In this document: positions 52,252 through 60,974 of the stretch, piece by piece
Layout: the number at the start of each line of letters is the position of its first letter
Numbering within the stretch: the stretch's first letter is position 1
From: Streptomyces niphimycinicus
Lineage (GTDB): Bacteria; Actinomycetota; Actinomycetes; Streptomycetales; Streptomycetaceae
NCBI RefSeq assembly: GCF_018883605.1
Contig: NZ_JAHLEM010000038.1
Location: 26,513 to 90,512, forward strand
Length of the DNA: 64,000 nt
Reading direction: 5' to 3'
The notes under the pieces: model-generated
Told to the model about the DNA's origin: nothing
The model's input: only the letters and a program-made list of their open reading frames with translations
Databases searched by the model: none
Position numbers and translations under genes: made by a program

Positions 52252-52422
52252 ATGGCCGTGCCCAAGCGGAAGATGTCCCGGAGCAACACCCGCCACCGCC
52301 GCGCCCAGTGGAAGGCGAGCACACCGGAACTGGTGACGATCACCATCGGCGGCCGCGAACACCGGGTGCCGCGCCACCTCGCCCCCGCCTACCGGCGCGG
52401 CCTGCTGCACCCCGAGGGCTGA
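52252..52422 (+). CDS. rpmF: Ribosomal protein L32, zinc-free (C-minus) paralogue
   Basis: 56 residues: [20 protein letters not shown] is the L32 N-terminus, but the second half ([20 protein letters not shown]) has no cysteine, whereas the housekeeping L32 binds zinc with four. Such C-minus forms replace the zinc protein during zinc starvation so that the metal can be reused, and are repressed by Zur. A GAAGGA ribosome site is about 12 bases upstream. Divergent from the CobW-like operon across a Zur-like box, which supports this role. Too short for many gene finders. Confidence 0.92.
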   Translation: MAVPKRKMSRSNTRHRRAQWKASTPELVTITIGGREHRVPRHLAPAYRRGLLHPEG

Positions 52423-52645
52423 CCGCTCAAGGCGTCGACGGATCGCTCACCGGATACGTGTCAATGATCCAGCCATGCCGGTCACGCGCCTGCGCCCACA
52501 GCCATCGGATACGGCCGGACACCTCTCGCAGTGGCCCGGCGATCAGCAGTTCGTCGGGCGTGCCGAGGCAGGCGCCCCCACGAGAATCCGGCGTTGCCGC
52601 GTGGTCATGCGACGGCTCGCACCAGCTACTCGTACTCCTCGATGG

Positions 52646-53407
52646 TCAGTTCGTCGCGGTTGCCACCGTCCGGCTCTCATCGGCCTTCGCGGGCCTGGGA
52701 TTCAGCAGCCGCTCGGCAAGCTCACCGAAGAGAAGACCGAAACCACCCCACAGGATCACCTGCATGGCCAGCGCGGACAGCCGGAACCGCCACAACACCG
52801 TGGCGGGAAAGTCCCCCGGCACCTCATTGACCACCGGCAGGAAGGCAAACGCCAACCCGATCACGACCGCGAACGCGGCCACCGCCACCACGGTCGCGTA
52901 CCAGGTGCCCAGCCTCGGGACGAGCCGCTTGCCCACAATCGTGGCCCCGACCGCCAGGAGCACGCTGAGCACCATCATCAGGAAGTACAGCGTCGTACGC
53001 TTGCCGATCGTGTCGGCATTGCCCACCGCGGGCGGATTGGCCGGATACTTCAGGAACGGCACCACATACACCGCCAGCAGCGCGCACCCCGACAGCAGCA
53101 GCGCGGTGGCCCGCGGGGTGAAACGGCCGACACGGCCCAGGGCCACGCAGTACGCCAGAGCGGCGATACCGCCGAAGGCGATCCCGTAGACCAGGACACC
53201 GGTGGCCAGCCCGGCCGTGGACTGCACACCACGCGAGACCAGCTCGACCTCATGCTCATGCGCGGGAGCGTGAGCCCCCTCGAAGCTGATCGCGCGATCG
53301 ACGCTCGGCTCGCCCAGGAAATAGGCGGCGACCAGGGCCAACACACCGGCCCCCAGACCCGCGAGCATGCCCCGGATCAGCAGATTTCTTACCAGTGCGG
53401 AATTCAT
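52646..53407 (-). CDS. cbtA: Cobalt transporter subunit CbtA
   Basis: 253 residues with about five to six helices, starting LLIRGMLAGLGAGVLALVAA, and the conserved first extramembrane loop AHEHEVELVSRGVQSTAGLA with metal-ligand-type His and Glu. CbtA with CbtB forms a cobalt importer found mostly behind B12 riboswitches. Here it is 21 bp after cbtB and under the riboswitch at 53699-53804, so it should be on when cobalamin is low. Confidence 0.93.
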   Translation of the reverse strand: MNSALVRNLLIRGMLAGLGAGVLALVAAYFLGEPSVDRAISFEGAHAPAHEHEVELVSRGVQSTAGLATGVLVYGIAFGGIAALAYCVALGRVGRFTPRATALLLSGCALLAVYVVPFLKYPANPPAVGNADTIGKRTTLYFLMMVLSVLLAVGATIVGKRLVPRLGTWYATVVAVAAFAVVIGLAFAFLPVVNEVPGDFPATVLWRFRLSALAMQVILWGGFGLLFGELAERLLNPRPAKADESRTVATATN

Positions 53408-53428
53408 GACTGTGCGGCGCCCCTCGCG

Positions 53429-53650
53429 TCAGTGGCAGGGGAAGCCGAGCAGATGACGGGCGTCATGCACCCACTCATGAACGTTCTCACCGGAAACGAC
53501 GGCGGTGGCGCCCTGCTCGGCGCCGACGAAATACAACAGGACCAACATCAGGATGCCGAAGAAGACCGCCCAGGGAGCTATCGCCTTCAGCGGCAGCGTG
53601 GCGGGCAGTTCGGGGGTGGTGGCTGTGGGCTGCGCGACATGCTGCGCCAT
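53429..53650 (-). CDS. cbtB: Cobalt transporter subunit CbtB
   Basis: 73 residues: one membrane helix (APWAVFFGILMLVLLYFVG) and the diagnostic C-terminus HEWVHDARHLLGFPCH, with His and Cys residues that probably bind Co2+. AGGAGG lies 8 bases before the ATG. Directly downstream of a B12 riboswitch and upstream of cbtA. Confidence 0.95.
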   Translation of the reverse strand: MAQHVAQPTATTPELPATLPLKAIAPWAVFFGILMLVLLYFVGAEQGATAVVSGENVHEWVHDARHLLGFPCH

Positions 53651-53698
53651 GGCCAGGCCCTCCTTAAGGGAGTTCGCGTCCCATCTCGGTGGTGCACA

Positions 53699-53804
53699 GG
53701 ACGACGGCTACGGGTCTGACTCACCACAGATCCCATCCGGGACCTCCGGTTCACAGTGGCGCGACCGTGCCGGATTCCCACCGGCTTCCGTCTTACCGTC
53801 GTCG
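53699..53804 (-). ncRNA. Cobalamin riboswitch controlling cbtBA
   Basis: On the minus strand the B12-box segments GAAGCCGGTGGGAATCCGGC and GGTCGCGCCACTGTGA occupy 53788-53751, and the distal AGTCAGAC is at 53721-53714. The closing helix is GACGACGG (53803-53796) with CCGTCGTC (53707-53700). It lies between a minus-strand TTGACA (53968-53963) and the cbtB ribosome site. Cobalamin binding is expected to shut off cbtBA. Confidence 0.93.
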
Positions 53805-54199
53805 ATATCCCACCGACCGTACCGCGTGTCGCGTTCATGGCCAAGACCGGCCACCTGGCGAGACGGTCGGATGAGGGCGAGGAGGCTGACGGCGGCTCCA
53901 GGCCGACCAGCCCGGCCGGGCCCAGACGCTCGCCCTGGAGCAGCCTCACACCGACCGCGCGATGTCAACCGAACGACCGCGCGGTACGGCAGACTCAAGA
54001 ACGTAGCGCGGTTGTCCTCACCGGTCACGGGCCGGCCACCGGCGGCTCGGCGAACAGCCGTCGGCGTACGGAGGGCCGAAAGCGCCGCTCGCTCACCGAC
54101 CGCGTAGAAGCCGCTCCGTGGAACGAGCCCCTGCTCCTGGACCTGTCGCCGGATGCGCCACATTGACCTGTCGCCGGATGCGCCACAATGAGGGCACGA
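53805..54199. promoter_or_regulatory. Region between two divergent B12 riboswitches, with both promoters
   Basis: About 395 bases, no gene. Minus strand: TTGACA at 53968-53963 with GAGGCT-like -10 15 bases on, the likely start of the cbtBA leader (about 140 bases before the aptamer). Plus strand: the unit starting GACCTGTCGCCGGATGCGCC is duplicated at 54140-54162 and 54165-54187 (period 25 bp); the second copy makes TTGACC (54163-54168) and CACAAT (54184-54189), a promoter-like pair just before the second riboswitch. Confidence 0.6.
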
Positions 54200-54348
54200 G
54201 GCGACGGGGGCCAGGAAGCCGGTGCGAGTCCGGCGCGGTCCCGCCACTGTGACCGGGGAGCGGTCCTCCAGCACGTCACTGTCCGCGGCCGTGGATGGGA
54301 AGGCGGAGGCGAGCGACGATCCGGGAGCCAGGAGACTGACCCGTCGCC
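54200..54348 (+). ncRNA. Cobalamin riboswitch controlling a family-5 ABC importer
   Basis: Full consensus is visible: GCCAGGAAGCCGGTGCGAGT, then CCGGCGCGGTCCCGCCACTG, then GCACGTCACTG, GGATGGGAAGGCGGAGG and GAGCCAGGAGACTGACC. The closing helix GGCGACGGG (54200-54208) pairs with CCCGTCGCC (54340-54348). It ends 42 bases before the GTG of the binding-protein gene; GGAGAGG at 54377-54383 is the ribosome site that it can control. Confidence 0.96.
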
Positions 54349-54390
54349 GGTCCGACGGCAGGGGCGAGGACACCCCGGAGAGGATCGGTT

Positions 54391-55935
54391 GTGACGACGC
54401 ATGCCCGGACGGAGCCCGGCAGACGAGGGGTACTGGCCGCCGGAGGCGCCCTGGCGCTGGCCTCCTCCGGCCTGCTCACCGGGTGCGGCGCGGACGGGAC
54501 GGACGGGGGCGGCGGCGACCGGTTCCGCGCCGCGTTCACGGCCGGGGGCTCGCAGGAGACCCTCGATCCCCATGTCGCCCCGAACTTCGTCGACCAGGCC
54601 CGCGCCAAGGCCCTGTACGACACGCTCGGCACCTACGCGGACGACATGTCCGTCCGTGAGCGGCTCGCGGAGTCCTGGGAGAGCGACGCGTCCGGCACCC
54701 GGTGGCGCATACGGCTGCGCGCGGCCGAGTTCCACGACGGGAAGCCGGTCACCGCGAAGGACGTCCTCTACAGCTACCGCCGCGCCGCCGATCCCGACAC
54801 CGGGTCCCCCTCGCAGGTGCTGCTCTCCGCGATCGACTTCGAGGCGAGCAAGGCCGACGGCGAACGGTCCGTCGTCTTCACGCTGAAGGCTCCGAACTTC
54901 GAGTTCCCCACCGTCTTCGCCGGCCCCGGCACCGAGATCATCCCCGACGGGACGACGGACTTCGGCAAGCCCGTCGGCTCGGGCCCCTTCACCTACGTCT
55001 CGTTCACCCCCGGCGGCACCGCCCGCTACCGGCGCTGGGCGGACCACTGGGACGGCGCCCCGCACATCGCCGAGCTGGAGATCGTCCCCGCCAACGAGGA
55101 GTCGGCGCGGCTCAACGCCCTGCTGTCCGGACAGGTCCACTACGCCGCCGACATGGCCGGTGCCTCCGTGAACCGGCTGAAGGCGGAGGGCTCGACGCGG
55201 CTGCTGACCGTGAAACGGGCCACCGCCCAGCAGTTGCTGCTGCGCATCGGCCGCAAGCCGTTCGACGATCCGCGGCTGGTGCGCGCCGTGCAACTCGGGC
55301 TGGACCGTCAGGCGCTGGTGCGCGTCGCCCTCGCCGGGCACGGCGAACCGGGGAACGACCTGTTCGGCATGGGCCTGCGCGGCTACCCCGACGGCCTGGA
55401 GCCCCGCGAGCGCGACGTCGAAGAGGCGCGGAAGCTCGTACGGCAGGCCGGTGCGAACGGGCTGAAGATCACCGTGGAGACCAGCTCGGTCGACGCCGCG
55501 TGGGAGCCGGCCGCGGACCTGATGGCGCAGCAACTGCGCGAGGTGGGGCTGCGGCTGACCGCCAACACCCGCGCCGCCAGCACCTATTTCAGCGAGATCA
55601 AGACCACCGGCGTCGCCGCCTTCAACACCTCCTCCACGCTGCCCGTCTCCGACTTCCTCCAGCAGCGGGTCCGTGGCGGAGCGGCCCGCAACCAGACCCA
55701 GTACGCCTCGAAGAGGTTCGACGCGCTGCTGGAGCGCGCCCGCACCACCCGCGACGAGCGGGACCGGCTGGCGCTGCTCGCCCGCGCCCAGAAGCTCGCC
55801 CGGGACGGGTCCGGGCTGCTGGTGTGGGCGTTCTCCGATGCCAATGACGCCATCCGCACATCGGTCCGCGGCCTGCGCGCCGCACCGCCGAACTCGCACG
55901 ACTGGGCGCGGTTCGACCGGGTCCGCATCGGCTGA
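54391..55935 (+). CDS. ABC transporter family-5 solute-binding lipoprotein, B12-riboswitch controlled
   Basis: 514 residues from the GTG at 54391. A twin-arginine-like lipoprotein signal (PGRRGVLAAGGALALASSGL, lipobox LTGC, Cys32). The remainder is the peptide/nickel-binding (SBP_bac_5) fold: YDTLGTYADDMSVRERLAES, HDGKPVTAKDVLYSYRRAAD, PVGSGPFTYVSFTPGGTARY and AVQLGLDRQALVRVAL. The family binds oligopeptides, nickel or metal chelates. Because a cobalamin riboswitch precedes it and cbtBA is next door, cobalt or a cobalt/corrinoid complex is the inferred cargo. Confidence 0.92.
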   Translation: MTTHARTEPGRRGVLAAGGALALASSGLLTGCGADGTDGGGGDRFRAAFTAGGSQETLDPHVAPNFVDQARAKALYDTLGTYADDMSVRERLAESWESDASGTRWRIRLRAAEFHDGKPVTAKDVLYSYRRAADPDTGSPSQVLLSAIDFEASKADGERSVVFTLKAPNFEFPTVFAGPGTEIIPDGTTDFGKPVGSGPFTYVSFTPGGTARYRRWADHWDGAPHIAELEIVPANEESARLNALLSGQVHYAADMAGASVNRLKAEGSTRLLTVKRATAQQLLLRIGRKPFDDPRLVRAVQLGLDRQALVRVALAGHGEPGNDLFGMGLRGYPDGLEPRERDVEEARKLVRQAGANGLKITVETSSVDAAWEPAADLMAQQLREVGLRLTANTRAASTYFSEIKTTGVAAFNTSSTLPVSDFLQQRVRGGAARNQTQYASKRFDALLERARTTRDERDRLALLARAQKLARDGSGLLVWAFSDANDAIRTSVRGLRAAPPNSHDWARFDRVRIG

Positions 55936-55936
55936 C

Positions 55937-56884
55937 GTGCGCGCCTACGTTCTGCGGCGCCTTCTGCTGGCCGTCCTCCAGTGCCTGGTGGTGCTCGTCG
56001 CCGTGTTCGCGGTCGGTTCGCTGCTGCCCGGCGACACGGCCGACGTCCTCCGCGGCGAACTCGGCACGCCCGAACAAGTGGCGGCCCTGCGCACCCAGTT
56101 GGGGCTGGACGAGCCCGCCTGGGCCCGCTTCGGGCACTGGCTCGGCGATCTGCTCACCGGCGACCTCGGGAACTCCCTGACGACCGGGGTGCCGGTGGGC
56201 GATGACATCGGCCGCCGCGTCGGGGTGACGCTACTGCTGGGCGTACCGGCGCTGGTGCTGGTCACCGTGCTGGCGCCGCTGCTGGGCACGGTGTCGGGGC
56301 TGCGGGAGGGCAGCCGCCTCGACCGGACGCTGAACACGGCGGCCGTGGTGCTGCACGCCGTCCCGGAGTTCGTGCTCGGACTGCTGCTGGTCGCCTCGGT
56401 GTCGCTGGCGGCCGGGCTGCTTCCGGCCACCGCCGTCGGCATGGACACGGCCGCGCTGCTGGCCCAGCCGTCGGTGCTGGTGCTGCCGGTCACCGTGCTG
56501 ACCGCCCGGCACCTGTGCGATCTGGCCCGGCAGATCCGGGCGGGCGTGGCGGCCGAGCGGCACGGGCCCGTCGCCGAGCATCTGCGGCTGCTGGGGATGC
56601 GGGAGCGGACGGTCGTGCTGCGCCATGTGCTGCCAGGTGCCCTGGGTCCCGCCGCGCAGCAGTTCGCCCGCTGTGTGGAGGGGCTGCTGGGCGGTGCCGT
56701 GCTGGTGGAGGCGGTGTTCGGCTTCCGCGGGCTGGGCAGCGGCTTCGTCGAGGCGGTGCAGAACCGGGACATGCCCCAGGTGCAGACGTACGCGCTGTTG
56801 TTCGCCGGGACCGCGATCGTGGTGAACCTTCTCGGCGACCTGGCCGCCCACCGGCTGGCCCCGCGCCGGGAGCTGACGGCATGA
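55937..56884 (+). CDS. ABC transporter permease 1 (DppB/NikB type)
   Basis: 315 residues from the GTG at 55937, one base after the binding-protein stop. N-terminus VRAYVLRRLLLAVLQCLVVL with the DppB-like LLPGDTADVLRGELGTPEQV, six helices, and the cytoplasmic coupling segment HLRLLGMRERTVVLRHVLPG. Forms the channel with the next gene product. Part of the riboswitch-controlled operon. Confidence 0.93.
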   Translation: MRAYVLRRLLLAVLQCLVVLVAVFAVGSLLPGDTADVLRGELGTPEQVAALRTQLGLDEPAWARFGHWLGDLLTGDLGNSLTTGVPVGDDIGRRVGVTLLLGVPALVLVTVLAPLLGTVSGLREGSRLDRTLNTAAVVLHAVPEFVLGLLLVASVSLAAGLLPATAVGMDTAALLAQPSVLVLPVTVLTARHLCDLARQIRAGVAAERHGPVAEHLRLLGMRERTVVLRHVLPGALGPAAQQFARCVEGLLGGAVLVEAVFGFRGLGSGFVEAVQNRDMPQVQTYALLFAGTAIVVNLLGDLAAHRLAPRRELTA

Positions 56885-57732
56885 CCCGGCGGGAGGGTGT
56901 GACCGTACGACAGAATGCCGACGCCGCGGGCTCCGGCCGGCCCCGCCGCCCGTGGGTCGCTCTGGTGCTGCTCGGTGTGCCGGTGCTCGTGGCACTGCTG
57001 GGGCCGTGGCCGGCCGGGGACGCGTCGTCGGCACGGGACGCGCTGCCGTCCCAGCCGCCCGGCGCGGGGCATCCGCTCGGTACGGACGTCCTGGGCCGCG
57101 ATGTGCTGTGGCTCGTGCTGCACGGCGGCGGCTCGGTCCTGGGCAGCGCCCTGGGCGCGCTGCTGATCGGCATGGCCGCGGGGGTGCCGCTGGGGCTGCT
57201 GGCCGCGGGACCGCGGCGCGGCCTGGACGAGACGGTGATGCGCGGCCTGGACCTGCTGCTCGCCTTCCCCGGCCTGCTGGTGCTGATGACCCTGGCCGCG
57301 GCGGGCCACCGCGACTGGTACTGGCTGGTGACGGTCGCCGGGGTGCTCCAAATCCCGGCGGTGGCGCGACTGGTGCGCGGAGCCGCGCTCGCGCCGGGCA
57401 CCCGGACGGTCGTCGAGGCACTGCGGATGCAGGGACGCGGCTGGGCGTACATCCATCTTCGGCACCTGGCGCGGGAGCTGGCCGCTCCGCTGGCCACGGA
57501 CGCGGGCGGCCGGTTCACCGTGGTGCTGTACCTGCTGGCATCCGCCAACTTCCTCGGCCTGGGGCTGCCCGTGTCCTCGCCGGACTGGGCGGTGCTCATC
57601 GAGCGCAACAGCGACACCCTGTTCACCCAGCCGGCGGCGGTGCTGGTGCCCGCCGGTCTGCTGACGGCGCTGTGCGTCGGCGGCAACCTGCTGGTGGACC
57701 GCGTCCTCGCGCGGCGGAGGAGGGGCCGGTGA
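56881..57732 (+). CDS. ABC transporter permease 2 (DppC/NikC type)
   Basis: 283 residues; ATG overlaps the previous stop by four bases (ATGA). DppC hallmarks HPLGTDVLGRDVLWLVLHGG and LDLLLAFPGLLVLMTLAAAG, with the coupling loop ALRMQGRGWAYIHLRHLARE and about six helices. The last bases overlap or abut the ATPase gene. Confidence 0.93.
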   Translation: MTRREGVTVRQNADAAGSGRPRRPWVALVLLGVPVLVALLGPWPAGDASSARDALPSQPPGAGHPLGTDVLGRDVLWLVLHGGGSVLGSALGALLIGMAAGVPLGLLAAGPRRGLDETVMRGLDLLLAFPGLLVLMTLAAAGHRDWYWLVTVAGVLQIPAVARLVRGAALAPGTRTVVEALRMQGRGWAYIHLRHLARELAAPLATDAGGRFTVVLYLLASANFLGLGLPVSSPDWAVLIERNSDTLFTQPAAVLVPAGLLTALCVGGNLLVDRVLARRRRGR

Positions 57733-57764
57733 GGGGCGGGCACCGCGGGGAGGAGGAGGGGCCG

Positions 57765-59477
57765 GTGACCGGTACCGCCCATGTGCCGCTGCTGCACATC
57801 CCGGAGATCTCGGCACATGCCGACGGGGCGGAGCGTCCGCTGCTGGACCGGGTCGGACTGACCGTTCCGGCCCGTACCGTCACCGCCGTCATCGGCCCGT
57901 CGGGCAGTGGCAAGACGACGCTCGGCCTGGCGGCGCTCGGTACCGCCCGCAGCGGCGTGCGCCTGACCGGACACGTCCTGCTGGCGGGCACGGACCTGCT
58001 GCTCCTGGCCCCGGCCCGGCGCCCCGCGGCCCGGGCCGGCCGAGCCGCGCATCTGCCGCAGCACCCGGAGACCGTCCTCGATCCGATACGCCGGGCCGGC
58101 GGCGCGCTGACCGAGCTGGCCGCCCTCGGACATCCGGAACGGGCCGCCCGCAAGCCCGCCGCGCGCCGGGCGCTCGCCCTGGCCGGTCTGGAGTGGGAGG
58201 CCGTACGCCGCCGCTTCCCGCATCAGCTCTCCGGCGGCCAGCAGCAGCGTCTGGCGCTCGCCTCCGCCCTGGTGACCGGGGCCCGGCTGCTGGTGCTGGA
58301 CGAGCCGACGAGCGGTTTGGACCCGGCGCTGGCCCAGGCCCTGGGCCGTACGGTGCGGGCGCTCGCGGACGACGGCGCGGGCGTGCTGCTGCTCAGCCAC
58401 GATCTGCGACTGGTGCGGGAGACGGCCGACCGGGTCATCGTGCTGGAACACGGCCGGGCCGTGGACGACGGCCCGACGGCGGACGTCCTCGGCGCCGGTG
58501 GCCCCGCACCCGGCGACAGGCCCACCGCCACCGGACCGACCGCCACCGCGCCGACCGCCAAGGCGCCGACCGCCACCGCGCCAACCCCCACCGGGCTTCC
58601 GGCCCCCACCGGGCTTCCGGCCGTCCGCCACCGGGCCATCCGGGAACTGCTCGCCGCGGAAGGCAACACCGCCGCAGGTGGAGCGACGGCCGAAGGGCCG
58701 GGCCCGGCCACACCCGGCCCGGCGCCGGAGAGCCGCACCGGGGTCGCCGCCACCGATATCGCCGTACGCCGCCGGTCCGGCGATCCACTGGCCGGGCCGG
58801 TGTCGATGGCGTTCCCGCCCGGCGACACGATCGCGCTGCTCGGTCCCTCCGGCTCGGGCAAGACGACCTTCGCCCGGGCGCTGGCCGGGCTGACCACGCC
58901 GTCCAGCGGCGAGATACGGCTCGACGGCCGACCACTCCCCCGCCGCATCGACCGGCGTACGCCCACCCAGCGCCGCGCCATCCAGTACGTGCACCAGAAC
59001 AGCGCCGGTTCCTTCGAGGAGCACCGTCCCGTACTCGCGCAACTCGCCGACACCGCACGGCTGCTGCGTGGCCTGCGCCACGAGGAGGCGACGGCGGAGG
59101 CGATCGAGGCCGCCGATGCGCTGGGGCTCGACCCGGCGCTGCTGCACCGGACCCCGGACCGGCTCTCCGGCGGCCAGCTCCAGCGCTGCGCACTGGTACG
59201 GGCGCTGACCGCACGTCCGGCCCTGCTCGTCTGCGACGAGGTGACCTCGGCGCTGGACACCGTCTCCCGCCGCCAGGTCCTCGACGCGCTGCCCCGCCTT
59301 CTCGCCCCGGCCCGGACCGCCCTGCTCTTCATCAGCCACGACCTGCCCGCGGTCCGTGCGCTCACCGAGGAGGCCGCGCTGTTCGAGGGCGGCCGATGTG
59401 TGCGGCGCGGACCCGTCGACGAAGTCCTGCCCGCCGCATGGTCCGGCGCGCCCAGCTCCGGCGACGACGAAGCGTGA
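57765..59477 (+). CDS. Fused double ABC ATPase (DppD-DppF type)
   Basis: 570 residues from the GTG at 57765, chosen for GGGAGGAGGAGG just upstream; a GTG at 57729 overlapping the permease stop is the alternative. Two complete nucleotide-binding domains: Walker A GPSGSGKTTLG, signature LSGGQQQRLALA and Walker B RLLVLDEPTSGLD in the first; GPSGSGKTTFA, LSGGQLQRCALV and ALLVCDEVTSALD in the second. They are joined by a linker of repeated Pro-Thr-Ala-Thr units encoded by a short tandem DNA repeat. Powers the importer made by the three upstream genes; normally these are two separate proteins. Confidence 0.94.
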   Translation: MTGTAHVPLLHIPEISAHADGAERPLLDRVGLTVPARTVTAVIGPSGSGKTTLGLAALGTARSGVRLTGHVLLAGTDLLLLAPARRPAARAGRAAHLPQHPETVLDPIRRAGGALTELAALGHPERAARKPAARRALALAGLEWEAVRRRFPHQLSGGQQQRLALASALVTGARLLVLDEPTSGLDPALAQALGRTVRALADDGAGVLLLSHDLRLVRETADRVIVLEHGRAVDDGPTADVLGAGGPAPGDRPTATGPTATAPTAKAPTATAPTPTGLPAPTGLPAVRHRAIRELLAAEGNTAAGGATAEGPGPATPGPAPESRTGVAATDIAVRRRSGDPLAGPVSMAFPPGDTIALLGPSGSGKTTFARALAGLTTPSSGEIRLDGRPLPRRIDRRTPTQRRAIQYVHQNSAGSFEEHRPVLAQLADTARLLRGLRHEEATAEAIEAADALGLDPALLHRTPDRLSGGQLQRCALVRALTARPALLVCDEVTSALDTVSRRQVLDALPRLLAPARTALLFISHDLPAVRALTEEAALFEGGRCVRRGPVDEVLPAAWSGAPSSGDDEA

Positions 59478-59523
59478 CTCGACGGCCACCCGCGGCCGGG
59501 AAACAGGAACGGGGTCCCGGCGG

Positions 59524-60738
59524 TCACGCGGTGAGTGGGGCAGGCGGTCGGCCCGCCGCCAGCCGCCGGGTGATCAGCGGGGTCACCAGGACGACGACCA
59601 GCAGGCGCAGGCTCTGGACGGTGGAGACCAGGGCGACGTTCGCATGGGAGGAGACCGCGGTGGCGAGCACCGCATTGATCCCTCCGGGGGTCGTGGCGAG
59701 GTAGGCGTCGGTGAACGGGATGCTCGCCACCCCGGCGAAGACCCAGGCCAGCCCGGCGCAGCCGAGGCAGAGGACCGTCATACAGACCAGGATCGGGGGC
59801 AGCAGGCGCCGCACGCCGAGGAGCGTCCGGCGGGTGAACCGTACGCCCACGTCGAGGCCGACGAGGACGAAGACGATGTTCTGGAGCACCCCGACGGGCG
59901 CGAAGCCGGGCACCGCGCCACTGAGCGTCGCGACCAGGGCGACCAGCATCGGGCCGATCAGCAGCGGCGTCGGTACCCGCAGCCGCCGGCCGGCCCATGA
60001 GCCGACGACGGCGATGGCGGCGAGGGTGAGCAGGCCGGTGAGCTGGTCCGACCCGGCGACGACGTGGAGGAGGCCAGGTCCGGCGCCGCCGCCCGCCGCC
60101 GGATGGCCGCCCGCGGCGGAGGCCGCCGAGGTCATCCAGTGGGCCGCCAGCGGGGCGGTGGTGGCGACGAGGCCGACGCGCAGGTACTGGGTGAACGCGA
60201 CGAGCCGCACATCGGCGTTCAGCTCATCGGCACAGGTGACGATCGCGGCCGAACCGCCGGGCACCATGCCGAGGACGGCGCTGGGCCGGCCGATGCGGCC
60301 ACCGCGGGCCAGGAACCGGGCGACCGCGACGCTCAGCGCGATGGTGGCCGCGGTGACCACGGTCAGCGGCAGCGCGACGGGCGCGGCGGAGACGAGGGCG
60401 GACGGGCTGAGATAGCTGCCCATGAGGGCGCCGACCAGTGCCTGGGAGGCCCGGTTGGCCGGCGCCGGGAGCCGGTCGCGGACCATTCCGCACAGGGCCA
60501 GGACGGCGCCGACCAGCAGTGCGGACAGCAGGTAGGGGGCGGGAAGGCCGAGGGCGTCCGCCGCGAGGCCCGCGGCGTACCCCCCGGCGATGATCAGGGC
60601 CCAGAGTCCGGTGCGGACTGGGCGGGAGACGCGGGGCTCGGAGGTGCACGGGACGGGCTTCGGCGCGGTACTGACAGCGGTACTGAGAGTGGGCGGCGGA
60701 TGTGCGTCCGTCCGCTCCGGCGCGGAAGTCGGTGCCAC
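59524..60738 (-). CDS. AbrB-family membrane permease
   Basis: 404 residues, hydrophobic throughout after a Pro/Ser-rich N-terminus. Two homologous halves of the AbrB duplication: LPAPYLLSALLVGAVLALCG / VPTPLLIGPMLVALVATLSG, and GRPSAVLGMVPGGSAAIVTC / DAYLATTPGGINAVLATAVS. Start GTG at 60738 with a weak ribosome site. Family substrates are unclear (some export aromatic acids or take part in ammonia-related metabolism). Convergent with the ABC operon, divergent from the two-component genes. Confidence 0.85.
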   Translation of the reverse strand: MAPTSAPERTDAHPPPTLSTAVSTAPKPVPCTSEPRVSRPVRTGLWALIIAGGYAAGLAADALGLPAPYLLSALLVGAVLALCGMVRDRLPAPANRASQALVGALMGSYLSPSALVSAAPVALPLTVVTAATIALSVAVARFLARGGRIGRPSAVLGMVPGGSAAIVTCADELNADVRLVAFTQYLRVGLVATTAPLAAHWMTSAASAAGGHPAAGGGAGPGLLHVVAGSDQLTGLLTLAAIAVVGSWAGRRLRVPTPLLIGPMLVALVATLSGAVPGFAPVGVLQNIVFVLVGLDVGVRFTRRTLLGVRRLLPPILVCMTVLCLGCAGLAWVFAGVASIPFTDAYLATTPGGINAVLATAVSSHANVALVSTVQSLRLLVVVLVTPLITRRLAAGRPPAPLTA

Positions 60739-60834
60739 GATGGGCGCCTTTCATCGGATGGTGCGGGTCCTTGGGAGGTGACGCCTGTGCGAAGCAGGCA
60801 CCCTCAACTGTGCCGGATACGGGCTGTGCACACA

Positions 60835-60917
60835 CTGAGAGCGCTGAGTGAGCGCTGAGAAGAAGCTGAGAGCCCGCTGAGAGACGCGCGGCCGACCTGC
60901 GGTCCGGCCTCTAGACT
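60835..60917 (+). promoter_or_regulatory. Phased CTGAG repeats and -10 box upstream of the response-regulator gene
   Basis: CTGAG recurs at 60835, 60844, 60855, 60866 and 60877; the last four copies are spaced exactly 11 bp, the spacing typical of OmpR-class direct-repeat sites. TAGACT at 60912-60917 is a good -10, but no -35 hexamer lies 17 bases before it, which fits activation by a regulator bound to the repeats. Confidence 0.7.
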
Positions 60918-60974
60918 CGCAATCGAGGATCAGTCTTCCGGGCGCCCCGTCGGTATGTCATGAGGTGATGCCGC

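Noticed and set aside
52427..52640. Minus-strand open stretch ending LIAGPLREVSGRIRWLWAQA, then RDRHGWIIDTYPVS
   Set aside because: It looks protein-like and could be a relic, but there is no start codon in frame, no ribosome site, and I cannot name a family.
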